Shown here piece after piece: positions 10,534 through 21,145 of a DNA stretch of 64,000 bases; within the stretch, counting starts at the first letter, position 1, and the number at the start of each line of letters is the position of its first letter. The notes under the pieces are model-generated. The model saw nothing but the letters and a program-made list of their open reading frames with translations, made no database searches and was not told the DNA's origin. A program made the translations under genes and the position numbers. This DNA comes from Melieria omissa (lineage: Eukaryota; Arthropoda; Insecta; Diptera; Ulidiidae), in the NCBI GenBank assembly GCA_963971225.1, contig OZ020269.1, forward strand, positions 19,404,921 through 19,468,920, written 5' to 3'.

Positions 10534-11480
10534 CCTTGTGACCGAAAAGTTTCCGGAAATTTTAAATAAAACGCAAAATTCTTAATCTTCATCAATATTT
10601 ATTTTATCTCCTTGAAAATATGCTCCATTAGAAGCGATACACATATGCCAACGTTTCTTCCAATCATCAAAACATTTTTCATAGGCGCTTTCCGGTATGG
10701 CTTTGAGTTCCCTCTGCGAATTCTGTTTTACGTCTTCTATGGATTCAAAACGCGTTCCTCTGAGTGGTAATTTGAGTTTGGGAAACAGGAAAAAGTCACA
10801 CGGTGCAAGATCAGGTGAATACGGTGGCTGTTCGATGGTATTTATTGAATGTTTGGCCTTTAAATCGTTGATAATGTTGGCTCGGTGCGAGGGAGCATTA
10901 TCGTCATGAAAAATCCATGAATTATCCTTCCACAATTGAGGCCGTTTACGGCGGATATTTTCACGCAAACGTCTTAAAACAGCCAAATAATAGTCTTTAC
11001 CGACTGTTGGTCCTTCAGCGACGAATTCATGATGCACCACACCACGAATATCGAAGAAAACAATCAGCATTACCTTGATTTTCGAGCGACTTTGGCGTGA
11101 TTTTTTTCGGTTTCGGCTCGTCTTTTCCTCTCCATTCCGATGATTCTTGGCTTGTTTGCATGTCGTACTCGTAGACCCATGTCTCGTCACCAGTTATGAT
11201 GCGTTCCATGAAAGTTGGATCGGAATTGGCACGATCAAGCACGTCCAAAGTGACCTGTTCACGGTACTCATTTTGAAGAAAATTTTCAACAAAATCGCAA
11301 CGCACTACTGAGGTGAACTGGTTTCAACAGCTGCCGTAAACAAACTGTCTGACAGATCGCGCTCATTTTTGGCATAGTAATTAAGGACAGTGCTACCAAC
11401 CTACAGAAACTTAAAATATCGGAAAATATACAGCGCGCGAATTTTAAATGAGAATTTCCCGAAACTTTTCGGTCACAATG
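10534..11480 (-). mobile_element. mariner element, internally deleted (947 bp)
   Basis: Terminal inverted repeats of about 26 bp begin C(C/A)TTGTGACCGAAAAGTT at both ends and are flanked by TA target duplications (10532-10533 and 11481-11482). The transposase reads on the minus strand. At 947 bp it is shorter than the ~1.3 kb of intact mariners: the N-terminal DNA-binding region is missing and a frameshift breaks the remainder. Confidence 0.88.
10582..11305 (-). pseudogene. mariner transposase, truncated and frameshifted
   Basis: Two minus-strand segments join across a frameshift near 11090-11100. The upstream one (to 11305) contains GDETWVYEYD with the first catalytic Asp. The downstream one contains VFFDIRGVVHHEF, then HDDNAPSH with the second Asp, then PPYSPDLAPCDFFLF with the third. 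Thirty-four residues separate the second and third Asp, so this is a D34D mariner. About 110 N-terminal residues (the helix-turn-helix region) are missing. It cannot make active transposase. Confidence 0.88.
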
Positions 11481-11506
11481 TATATCAAAATAAAATATGA
11501 TTTATA

Positions 11507-12456
11507 AGGGAGAGGGCTGGGTTGTGAACCGGGTTTTGTTTTTTGGCTCTAACTTTTCTCAGAATAAAGATATCGAAAAATCAACGATACCGTTGGGAAG
11601 GTAAATATAAAACGAAACTATTTTATGAAGACGGGTTACTGTTTTGATTGATATTTAACTCTCTACGTCCAATTTTCTAAGAACGTGATTTTTCGCTTTT
11701 TCAAAAAAGTGGCTGGGTTGTGAACCATCTGGAAAATCCATATTAAAGTCGGAAAATACGAAGAAAACACCCATAATTTTTAAGTACATTGAGAATTTAT
11801 TTAATCAGGAAGCTTCAAGAGGTGAAAAAAAGTTATAATGACGCCTCTTAGGCCAAAAAATCGCAATGAATGAAACTGCTCAATTTTTTGAATTTTCATC
11901 CTAATCGGTGTCGCAATGTTTGCTTGTGAAATACAAATGCGTTCTCGCATTGGCCCACTTCAAGTGAACTCAAGGAAATCGAGTGAAATTACATAAAATT
12001 ACTTTATTTTTTAATACATCCGTTCATATTTAACAGTGCTAGAGCAAATGTAGTACGAAAAACAGGTGGTTCATAACCCAGCCACTTCAGTGGTTCACAG
12101 CCCAACCACAATGCCATTTTGGAAACTTTAAAATAAACGACACTTCCAATCATAATTCGACATAAACAAATATTGCATCGTAAAATAGAATCAAAACAAT
12201 AAATAAACATGTATTACACTGACCTTTTTGCAATAAGCTCAGTCACTTAGATAGCAATTAAAAAAAAGCAAATAAGTTTTCGCAGTCGATTTTCAAACAC
12301 AATGTCTGTAGGTACCACAAGCAATACGTGTTTGTACTTCGGTGTAACCACAAAAGCAGAGTCACATCAAAAGACAAACTTGACAGTTGATAGATTGGCG
12401 ATATGTCAATTAGGGAAAGAAAAAACGGTAATGGTTCACAACCCAGCCCTCTCCCT
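11507..12456. mobile_element. Non-autonomous TIR element with reiterated end motif (950 bp)
   Basis: Perfect 24-bp inverted repeats beginning AGGGAGAGGGCTGGGTTG are flanked by TA (11505-11506 and 12457-12458). The inner part of the repeat, GGCTGGGTTGTGAACC, recurs inside the element. It is direct at 11515 and 11711 and inverted at 12433, with one mismatch at 12067 and a shuffled version at 12092. No transposase-like ORF is visible. TA flanks suggest mobilisation by a Tc1/mariner/pogo-type transposase; the family is not identified. Confidence 0.8.
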
Positions 12457-12638
12457 TACAAGTACTAAATTGTATGTTAAAGCTAAAGCTATGTTTTCAG
12501 ATTAAAAAATAAATGTTGAAAAATTAAGGAAATATGCGCTCGACACTGCTAAGAGATAGAGATGTATCCATGGTATTGTCTTCCACCTTCTGTTCATAAA
12601 ATTTTAATTCACGCTCCGTTTTGAGTTAATAACCTATA

Positions 12639-12765
12639 CAGTGATTTGATTTTGGGGGGTTTCGCATACCACTTTGGGCCCAATACTGTTTGAGACCATA
12701 ATTTTCATTAGCAATTTTTTTATTTGGGGGTTTGAACCCCGCTACCCCCTCCGGGTGCGCCTCTG
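12639..12765. mobile_element. Possible degenerate hAT-type MITE
   Basis: It starts CAGTGATTTG and ends GCGCCTCTG, with a run of G near the left end and GGGGGTTTGAACCCC inside. This resembles the two clear hAT-type MITEs at 38077 and 40587. The flanking 8-mers AACCTATA and AGCCTGTC match at only five of eight positions, so an old insertion is possible but unproven. Confidence 0.35.
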
Positions 12766-13330
12766 AGCCTGTCTATATATGAATTTTGCCGAGCAAAACA
12801 AAACAAAACAAACAAAACAAGCAAAACAATTCGTTTCTCATTAAAAACAAAAAGGAAACACATTTTTTATCATTTCCTTACATGGGGGCAGGCGTATAGA
12901 TGTCCGACCACGCCCATTTTCACATGAAATATTTGCCACATTTTAAGAAACACGTGACCAAAGTTTCAGGCTGATATCTCTGCTAGAAGTATTTTTGACC
13001 GCTGTGCCCATATAAGTCCGACCACTGTGCAGTGGGGAGTTTAATGCGATGTGGTTGTGAAATTCAATCGTGACTATTCCAATTATCTCTGTAAAAAAAA
13101 CTCATTTCTCTGATTGAATCACAAAAAACGTGAAAGCGGTTTAATAAATTTCCCAAATCCTATATATGTATTAGAACAATTTCATGCGTTGCCCAGTTGG
13201 AAAATGGTTTTTTAAATATTACTTGGTAACTCTTGCCTTCCGTTTTGCATTTATTATTTGATATCCGTTTAGCATTTAAATGCATTTTGCACAAAATTAA
13301 TAGCAGTCAGCTCTAGTTGCCATAACAAAG

Positions 13331-14081
13331 ATGGTTGTGCTGTGGGCATTATTTTGGATCGTAAATATTGGCTGTGTAAGAATTTCTTAAACCATGAATT
13401 GGACTGTGATTGAACTGGATTTTCTCCCCGAATACCTTTGCAGGCATATGGACGAATCACCTTCAAGTATATCAACTGCAGCGCTGAGAATAGAAACGTG
13501 GTGGAGGTGCAGACTTGCAAGCTGAACATGTTGGCTCGAAGTAGAGTTGCTGCAAATGTTGTTGGCTATTTAAAAGTCGATGTGTCCAAGGCTTACGTGC
13601 GTTGTCGGCGCCATGTCCAACTGACATTAAATTTGATTATTGTTCCCTTTATTCATTGTTTCCACAGGTGCAAGTGGAACTAAAGAAGAAATATAATGGT
13701 TGGCGTCCGTTTATGTACAGCAGGAAGTTTGAGTTGTGTGACTACTTTCGCCATCCGAAGCGATACATTTTAGAGGATGCTACCTATTATTATTTGAAAA
13801 ACTACACAAATTTGAATCATACGTGTCCGTATAAAGTAAGATTCCCCCCTCATTTCATTGAAATATTCGAACAAATTTATTAATTTTAATGTTATGGCAC
13901 TTGACTGCAGCAAGGCGAGCAATTACAACTGAATAATTTTGAATTTGACGAGAAGCATTTTCTCAACAAATTCCCAGTCGATATTGGAACATACGGAGTA
14001 TTTGCGACCCTAAGTTGCTTCGGTGAGGCGGCATTAAAAATGGCAATAATTGCTGAATACAGTGACTACAGAGGTCAATAA
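13331..14081 (+). CDS. DUF1091-family secreted protein, gene C (178 aa, 4 exons)
   Basis: Exons are 13331-13375, 13444-13596, 13668-13835 and 13911-14081, all phase 0. Exon 1 is the signal peptide (MVVLWALFWIVNIGC). Exon 2 has ITFKYINCSAENRN, exon 3 GWRPFMY, LCDYF and NHTCPYK, and exon 4 PVDIGTYGVF. It is the closest relative of gene B, with introns 1 and 3 identical. Between the two I count 25 replacement and 7 silent codon differences, with exon 4 the most divergent. AATAAA overlaps the stop codon. The protein is predicted secreted, probably an extracellular small-ligand or lipid-binding type by analogy with related fly families; that role is inference. Confidence 0.88.
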
Positions 14082-14099
14082 AAACCATACTACTTGAAC

Positions 14100-14400
14100 A
14101 GAATTGAGTTTGAATGTGAATTTGAGGACAATGGATTTTTTCTTGATATGCTTAATTCTAGGAAATGGATATCATCGAGCGGGATACCTGAATACAAATC
14201 AGTAACCAACAATTTAAAAACTAACCATAGGGATTGCGAAGGCGCACAGTCACTGTGCAGCAAATGGATGAAAATCTTGTTCGGGTTTAACAAATCTGCA
14301 ATAAAAGTACTAACACAAGTTATCACTGGACACTGTACTATTGCACCAATGCTCCAATGAAAACGAATGTGTACAAGTATTTTCTGCAAAAGTTGTCATT
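14100..14400 (+). pseudogene. Possible LINE 3'-region relic (TGHC motif)
   Basis: The stretch encodes an ...IKVLTQVITGHC segment. It resembles the KIITGMLTGHCRL segment downstream of RNase H in the LINE at 26306 of this window. The rest is not recognisable. Low confidence. Confidence 0.3.
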
Positions 14401-15486
14401 CACCACCTCTGAACTTAATCATACCTAAAACTCATTTAAAATTACAATTGAAGTTGAAATTGGGTTTTTAATGGGGTTTCGACAATATATTTTGGTTTTT
14501 GCTTCATAGAAATGCAAAAGTTGACAACTTGACAGCTTTATTTGTATGGGAGGCGATTTTTTGAACTTTAGTCAATTTTGTATTTTTTGGGCTCAAGAAG
14601 GTTGACGATCACTGAATTAATCATTTAAATTGGTTCAGTAGTTTTCGATACACAATGTTTCCTTGTTTATTTACCTACATTTACAAATGGGAGTTCTAAT
14701 CCCATAGAAAATGACCAGTTTTGTATGGCAGCCTCCTTAAAAGTTGGAGATAGTGATTAGACGTTTATGGAAAAAACATTCGGAAGGCAAAATAAATGGG
14801 GGCCAGTCTTAAATTTCATACGTCTGGGAGCAATCTAGGAGCAATGGGAGCCCATTTTATAAAAATTCTCATTTTGTATGGGAGCCCCATTAAGGATTGG
14901 AGATAAGGTATAAATATGTTTAAAAGAAATGTTAAAAAAAAATTATTGGGGCTCACTCATAGATTTAAGCCCTCTAAGAGCCATTTGTGAGCAGCTGTGG
15001 AACAGTTTGTCGAAATTTGAAGCACGTTTGTTAACTTTGACCTCGATGCGACTCGATTTAACCGCATTCTAGTCTCCCAATTTTTTGGCTCAAGCTTTTT
15101 TTATCCAGCCTTTTAAAATAAGAGGTTTCTGAGCATGAAGAACCGATTATTAAAAATACCCATTTATTAAACGTGAAAGCATATGCGGTATTGCTTTCAA
15201 ATCTCATAATACTCTTTATATGCGGTTTCGAGTTCTACTATAGTTATGCATTTTTGTTGTGCAAATAATAATCTTTTGGCATGGATCGATAGAGCTCGGC
15301 TTGTAGAAGCCTAGGGATGCCTAATCTCATTTTTGGCGTAAGTGACGTATACGCGGTTTTGCAGTTTAAACAACGAAATAATTATTTCAACGAACCCTGA
15401 ATGTTTATTGTATTAATTGCCACTGTTTTGTAAAGCTGTTAAAACGCTTAAATTATTGATTGTTATCAATTCCAAATTGTGTCTGC

Positions 15487-15494
15487 TATAAAAT
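15487..15494 (+). promoter_or_regulatory. TATA box of gene D
   Basis: TATAAAAT lies 57 bp before the ATG. It is followed by a block ending AGCAGTGCCGTTCGACC, in which transcription probably starts, giving a 5' UTR of roughly 30 nt. The same arrangement is conserved in genes E and F. Confidence 0.65.
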
Positions 15495-15550
15495 AAAATT
15501 GCAGCAGTGCCGTTCGACCAATTTTGCAATTTTGGTCATTTCGTGTCGCA

Positions 15551-16305
15551 ATGTTTGCGTTGTGGTCTGTGTTTTGCGGCTTTTGTCTGGTTGTTCTGCT
15601 AAATTCTGACAGCGTGAGTATTGGTGAACATTTGCCCTATTCTAGATTTATACATAATCTATATTGCTTAATGCTTCAGGTGCATGGACGGATGTCATTC
15701 AAATATCTAAATTGTAGCGTTGAAGATCGGAATATTGTAGAAATACTAACGTGCAAGCTGACAACGCAGGGCAGAAATCGAATTGTCGGTAACTTTGTGG
15801 TCAACGTGAAAGCAAACATTTTGGATATTGATGTAAGTTCCTAATTCTCTAAATAACTTATGAAATGAAAACGAATAACACACATTGCTTTCAGTTAGTT
15901 TTGCAATTAAAGCGATACTACACAAGCGGCTGGCGTCCATTTCTTTACACATTTAAAGTAAACTTCTGCGATTATTTACGCAATCCAAAAAGATTTATAC
16001 TTCCAAACGCCGCCTTAATGTATGCAAAACGTTCTAGCAACCTCAATCATACCTGTCCGTATAAGGTAAGACTTGGATATTTCGTATTTGTCAAGTTGAT
16101 GGCATCAAAGTTAACATTTCTGCATCTGCTGCAGCGTGGAGAGCAGATGATCATAAAGGATTTTATTCTGAACGAGACAGAACTTCGCTCCAGATTCCCA
16201 GTGGATGTTGGAACCTATGGAACATTTACGGTTTTAAGCACTATGGGCAAAGCATTTATGAAAATAGCATTGACCATGGAATATTCGGATTATAGAGCGA
16301 ATTGA
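15551..16305 (+). CDS. DUF1091-family secreted protein, gene D (185 aa, 4 exons)
   Basis: Exons are 15551-15613, 15680-15832, 15895-16065 and 16135-16305, phase 0 throughout, with introns of 66, 62 and 69 bp. Exon 1 is a hydrophobic signal peptide (MFALWSVFCGFCLVVLLNSDS). Exon 2 has MSFKYLNCSVEDRN and TCKLTTQGRNR. Exon 3 has SGWRPFLY, FCDYLRNPKRF and NHTCPYK. Exon 4 has FPVDVGTYGTF and ends EYSDYRAN. It belongs to the second subfamily: exon 1 is six codons longer and exon 3 one codon longer than in A/B/C, and the donors are canonical GTGAGT, GTAAGT and GTAAGA. The start was chosen because it follows the TATA box by 57 bp and opens the signal peptide. A polyadenylation signal lies about 30 bp after the stop. 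No defect seen. Confidence 0.88.
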
Positions 16306-17039
16306 ACGACGATGATGAACTTGTAAAAGTTGAATAAACCATCAGTTCAAAGTGTATGGGAATGTGTAAAGTATGTAATTAAGATGTATAGATGGATCCC
16401 AATGGAATTTGTTGTGATTGCAGACGATCAACGAAGCATTAAATACACGAAACATTAAAGTAACTCATCAATCATGTTGTTGTATTATTTTGTGCCTTTG
16501 TGTGCTTTAGGAATATGAAAATGTTTTTTATTCACCGTAGGTGTATGAGTGATTTTTCGTTTTGCAAAAAATTACTCATTTTAGTGTCAAATAAGTAACA
16601 TAAATTTTCAGGTTAAGTTAGGTTATGTTAAAGAAGGGTTGTGTGCGGTAAGCACTTTCACTCGAAGACCTTATTGGGTCATTGTCAATCCCTTCATTCT
16701 TGAATCTGGTGGCCGCTTCCATCTGTTGGGTTTCCTGTAGATCCAAACGGGGTCTTGTGGACATTTTTTGGCTATGGCGAGGAGATTATGTAGACTCAAG
16801 GGACCGTCATTCCTCGGATTTGTTTTTCAATATTACAAAGTACACATTTAGGATTGGTATTGGATTTTTAGGCAACATTTCTGCAGGTATAACGCATATC
16901 ATGTTTTAAGTAGCTGAACTGAACTGGGCCTAAAAATTTTGGACAAAGCAAAGCAAATCAGCATTGTGCTTGTCCGTAAAACTTTCCACTTTAAGGGTTT
17001 TCTCAGTTGAATTTTGGAAATTTTTCGCTCTTTTCCTTA

Positions 17040-17140
17040 CAGCATCCATGCTGACTTCGATGTTTATTTTGCAATTCGAAAAATTCTGATATGAGAAATA
17101 TCACAAACATTAATGACACATGTCCAGATAAGGAAAAATA
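17040..17140 (+). pseudogene. Possible DUF1091 exon-3 remnant
   Basis: A short stretch can be read as ITNINDTCPDK followed by a sequence that could once have been a splice donor. It resembles the NLNHTCPYK end of exon 3 in the cluster genes. The upstream part is too decayed to align. It fits an extra dead copy, but the match is short. Confidence 0.35.
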
Positions 17141-17836
17141 TCGTCAGTCAACGTGTTTGAGTGTCAATTAAGCTGGACCTCTTTGGAAGTTGCTTTCAGC
17201 TTGTGGCAACCAGACAGGGGCGTTCTGTGCTAAATTTGTAGAGCACCATGCAAAATTGACAATGTGATGGTTTTAGTGAGCGCAGTGTAATTTCTGTACA
17301 CTGTATAAAATTATACCTGAACAACAGCTAATTGAGCATAAGAATGCGTATGCTGAGCGTACTGATCAATTGAGTAAGCTCTGCCGAACACTGCCCTAAT
17401 TACCATACATACTGAATCTCATTTCACCAATTGTAGCGGTAATTTGTTCCATTGTGACCGAATAAAGCTACATCACTTAATGTGGGTGATAGTGGAAAAC
17501 ATAGTAAGGACATTCATTCACTACTACAAATAACAAAATGTGTTCAAAATATGTTTAATTTGAACTACATAAGTAGTGCATTCATCAACACAATACTCAC
17601 AACAAAACATTCAGAAATTCTCATTGGTGAGATTCCTTCTACGAGGAGCTTTTAGAGATGTGACAGAGATAAAAAGTACCACAAGAAAATAATAAATAAA
17701 TAAAACCATAAAAAACTACACTACCACTAAATAATGATTAGTGAATCCGCTTTTAGTAACCACTTTCATGTATCAAGAGGTAGTGGAAAAAGCCCCAGCA
17801 GAACTCGTATTGGTGGTGGTAATGGATTTTATTATA

Positions 17837-19514
17837 CAGTCAACCCTCCTATAACGCGGTGAGTGCGTCCGGCGTTATATGGATACCACGCTATAAGAAA
17901 CTCAGAATTAGTACAAATCACATCATTCGTACCGCGTTATATGGAGACCAATAAATACAAAAGACAAGATAAATTAAAAATTATTAATACTAAATCAATA
18001 TTTTTTTTCGAAATTGTGGCTTTTTAGGCTTACTGTTAAAATTATATGTCAATCCGACCATTAGTTTACAAGTTACAGTGCTTTAAGTGACACTACTTTT
18101 GAGTTTTCAAAAAAAATGAATTCAAAGCAATTCCGTGTGCTGATTTATCATTGTTTTTTAATGAAAAAAAATACTGTTCAATGCCAGGAATGGCTTGAAA
18201 AACATTATTCGGACTCTGCTCCATCAAAAAGAACCATTTGTTATTGGTATGCCGAATTCAAATGTGGTCGTACAGACACCGATGACATTCCATCTACTGG
18301 ACGGCCAAATGACGCTGTTATTCCGGAAAACGTTGAAAAAACACTGAAAATCATTATGTCCGACCGTAAAGTGAAAGTGGGGGAGATTGCTGACATTCTA
18401 AAGATATCAGCAGGCAGTGTACACACCATAATACACGAACATTTGGTTATGAAAAAGGTGTTTTCGAAATGGGTGCCGCGTTTGCTCACACCGGAGCAAA
18501 AACAACAACGAATCGATGATTCAAAGAGCTGTTTGGACATGTTTACGCGCAACAAGTCGGAGTTTTTGCGTCGGTACATCACAATGGATGAAACATGGAT
18601 CCACTATTTCACTCCAGAGTCAAATCGGCAGTCTGCTGAGTGGCATGCAACCGGTGAAAGCCGCCCAAAGCGTCCAAAGGCACAAACATCGGCTGGCAAG
18701 GTTATGGCGTCAGTATTTTGGGATGTGCACGGAATAATATTCATCGACTATCTTGAGAAAGGGAAAACAATCAATAGCGACTATTATATAGCGTTGTTGG
18801 AACGTTTGAAAGAAGAAATCGCGATTAAGCGGCCCCATATGAAGAAGAAAAAAGTGTTGTGTTACCAAGACAATGCACCGTGTCACAAGTCGATGAAAAC
18901 GATGGCAAAAATGCATGAATTGGGCTTCGAATTGCTTCCTCATCCCCCGTATTCTCCAGATCTGGCCCCCAGCGACTACTGGCTCTTCGCAGACCTCAAA
19001 AAGATGCTCCGTGGTAAGAGATTTGGCTCAAATGATGATGTAATCGCCGAAACTAACGCCTATTTTGAAGGCAAAGAAAAATCGTTCTACAAAGGCGGTA
19101 TCGAAAGATTGGAAAAGCGTTGGAATGATTGTATCTCCCTAAAAGGGGACTATGTTGATGAATAAAAACGAATTTTGGCAAAAAATGTGTTTTAATTAGT
19201 TAGTCACACCAATTATTGAACGAAGTGTTATGTACCCTTTATTTTAGTTTTTCAAACCATCCTTTCTCGTACAGTGAAAGAGCTCTGAGACGATTGAAAC
19301 CGAAGCCGTAAACGGCTAAGAGATAATCTTGAATGTTTATAGAAACATATCCAGTTAAAACCATTCGTTGGGTGCACGGAAAGAACTGATGGGACGTTGT
19401 TGAACGGACACCGCGCTGTAAGAGTACCGCGTTACAAGAGGGCTGTCGCAATTTCAGCTCCGCGTTATATGGAAACCGCGTTCTGAGACTACCGCGTTAT
19501 AGGAGGGTTGACTG
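17837..19514. mobile_element. TIR element with a mariner nested inside (1678 bp)
   Basis: Both ends begin CAGTCAACCCTCCTATAACG in inverted orientation and are flanked by TA (17835-17836 and 19515-19516). The CAGT...AACCTC...TATAACG style resembles pogo/Tigger-type termini. Both arms carry further reiterations of a CCGCGTTATATGGA-ACC unit (17870, 17932, 19410-19505). The mariner gene inside has its own UTR-like flanks, and candidate inner ends lie at about 18025 (TTAGGCTTACTG) and 19217 (AGTCACACCAATTA). The simplest reading is an older ~480-bp non-autonomous element into which a mariner inserted. The alternative is one long element with unusual ends. Confidence 0.7.
18116..19165 (+). CDS. mariner transposase, intact (349 aa)
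   Basis: A cut-and-paste transposase of the mariner group, open from ATG to stop with no frameshift. The N-terminal helix-turn-helix begins MNSKQFRVLIYHCFLMKK. The WVPRLL linker motif follows at about residue 121. The catalytic triad is Asp158 (MDETWIHYF), Asp252 (YQDNAPCHKS) and Asp287 (YSPDLAPSDYWLF). The 34 residues between the last two give the D34D signature. Length is typical (345-350 aa). The 5' flank ends in A-rich sequence directly before the ATG, as in many mariners. The copy could be active if its ends are intact. It is the only uninterrupted DNA-transposon transposase in the window and therefore a candidate source for mobilising related elements. Confidence 0.93.
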   Translation: MNSKQFRVLIYHCFLMKKNTVQCQEWLEKHYSDSAPSKRTICYWYAEFKCGRTDTDDIPSTGRPNDAVIPENVEKTLKIIMSDRKVKVGEIADILKISAGSVHTIIHEHLVMKKVFSKWVPRLLTPEQKQQRIDDSKSCLDMFTRNKSEFLRRYITMDETWIHYFTPESNRQSAEWHATGESRPKRPKAQTSAGKVMASVFWDVHGIIFIDYLEKGKTINSDYYIALLERLKEEIAIKRPHMKKKKVLCYQDNAPCHKSMKTMAKMHELGFELLPHPPYSPDLAPSDYWLFADLKKMLRGKRFGSNDDVIAETNAYFEGKEKSFYKGGIERLEKRWNDCISLKGDYVDE

Positions 19515-20004
19515 TATATCCGATTATATATGTTAGTTAGCAAAAATCACCTGCTGGCAGGAAAAGTACCAAAAGTCAGGTATAAGTGAAAAAAAAATAT
19601 GGCGACTTGTTTAACAACTACAACAAACAACAGTAAAACTATAAAACAGCAATGTGTATTCAAATGTGTACTCAAATGATTGGAAATAACAAATAAGAAT
19701 TTACTGTATTTGAAGATTAAAAATATTTTTTTAGTTTTAAATTAATAGAAATGTTTTAAGAAATCTAAGTATAAAGTAGTCAAAAGTCTATAGTATGTAT
19801 ATATCTAAGTATGAGGAAAAACATTTCAACGTTTCGGCGAAATCATCGATCATCAACGCTGAATAATTTTTCTTTGTCTGCTTATTTTTATGATATGAGT
19901 TTTAGGAAAGTTGGTTGGTTTCATTATTACTTATGTACTTTGAATTCGAATCAATTTAAAATCTCGTCAAATTAGACAAAGCAAAAACAAAAATCACTGA
20001 TAGA

Positions 20005-20635
20005 ATGAAGAAAACTGGTTGTGTTGTTTCATTTGTGCAATTTTGTTCAGTTTGTCTTTTTATGAGTCACGAATTCATTTGCAAACTAATAGTTATGTAT
20101 ATTCAGATATAATAGTATATGGTATATATGCGTAACAGTACATAGTCATGTGGTATATGTTTGGTATATATGCGTAATAGTGCATAGTCATGTGGACGAC
20201 TCACCTTTTCAAGTAGTTACTGCAGCATTGAAGATTAAAATGTCATGGAAGTACTGACGTGTCAGCTGCAAATTATGGATACAAAATGTGTGAGTGGCAA
20301 CTTTGACGATGTGATTTCCTTGAGTTCCTCTTTAGTTGACTTGAGTGAAAAATAAAATATTTATAAATGTTTGCATTCATTCAAATACGTTAGATGCAAA
20401 CGACTGGCATCCATTTCTTTACAAAGTTCAATTCATAATCTAGGATTACTTTCTCACTACTTCTAGTACAAGTTTTTCAGGTATTATTCGATTACTGATT
20501 GCTATCTTCCTTTACTAACAGAGAATCGAAAAGTTTCTGATCAGCAACTACGTTTTAGGCAAGAAATATTTTCTTAATTGGTTTCCAGTGGGTGTTGGAA
20601 TGTATTATTTCTGGTATTAAACTGAATGTATTATT
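20005..20635 (+). pseudogene. Dead DUF1091 gene copy
   Basis: All four exons can be traced. Exon 1 at 20005 starts MKKTGCVVSFVQFC, a signal-peptide-like stretch. Exon 2 near 20196-20340 reads SYCSIED, an in-frame TAA, then NVMEVLTCQLQI. Exon 3 remnants near 20395-20450 include a TGGCATCCATTTCTTTAC stretch corresponding to WRPFLY but frameshifted, and NHTCPYK is lost. Exon 4 near 20522-20620 reads KFLISNYVLGKKY and FPVGVGMY before an early stop. The in-frame stop and frameshift make it non-functional. Its 5' region (19801-20055) is duplicated at 25712-25985. Confidence 0.75.
20121..20195. repeat. Two copies of a 33-bp direct repeat
   Basis: GGTATATATGCGTAA(C/T)AG begins each copy (20121-20153 and 20163-20195), and the two differ at two positions. 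They lie between exons 1 and 2 of the dead DUF1091 copy. Confidence 0.7.
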
Positions 20636-20689
20636 TCTTGAATTTACTCCCAGTTTTACCTGGAGCTATCACTATACCTTTAACAGACC

Positions 20690-21145
20690 GAAATCTAAAC
20701 ACTTTATTCTTTGACCTAGCAGGACAGGGAGACCGTATTCTACACCAACACTAATTCTGATTCTTCGGACAACCAAAAAACCAAAGCAGAGTTGATACAA
20801 AATGGTGTGATCCACTACGATTTTTTTCCACTAGGATCAGGACAGTAAATAAGAAATATTATGTGAGAGTATTAAAGCATTTGAGGAAAAATATTCGTTG
20901 TAAGATGTCAGACTCACGCGACATAGCTCCTTGTGACATTATCCTATTCTCATGACTCAAGTAAACACTTTGTGGTAAACGTTTTGAGACGATTGAAGCA
21001 ATAAAGGAGAATTTGCAGAAGGAGCTGAAGGCAAAACCTAAAAGCCTATGAAAAGTGTTTCCAAGATTGGAGAAAGCGTTGTGTTTTGCTTAAATGAATA
21101 TCGATGGATAATTTTTTGAAGAATTCCAGGGCGATCAGAATGATC
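20690..21145 (+). pseudogene. Old mariner transposase relic
   Basis: The stretch translates, across several frameshifts, to mariner-like pieces: a SDSSDN segment, then APCDIILFS corresponding to the third catalytic motif, then KRFETIEAIKENLQKELKA, which matches the conserved C-terminal helix (compare RFESIEDVKQNSQRELKA in the 10582 copy). A homologous relic lies inverted at 30036-30500, indicating that it was already present when the surrounding block was duplicated. Confidence 0.7.

Larger units (their letters stand above)
14540..16960 (+). repeat. Segmental duplication block carrying gene D
   Basis: The ~1 kb upstream of gene D (for example GTTGGAGATAGTGATT, ACGTTTATGGAAAAAACATT and a GCATGGATCGATAGAG stretch) and the ~650 bp downstream (AAGAAGGGTTGTG, TTTCAATATTACAAA and TTTCTGCAGGTATAACGCA) recur in the same order around gene E (21170-23560). 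Parts recur inverted around gene F (27405-29165). The whole block, not only the gene, was duplicated. Confidence 0.75.

Noticed and set aside
14094..14360. 88-codon ORF after gene C as a host gene
   Set aside because: It starts in the gene C 3' flank and its only recognisable part is a LINE-like TGHC segment. No splice context or family match.
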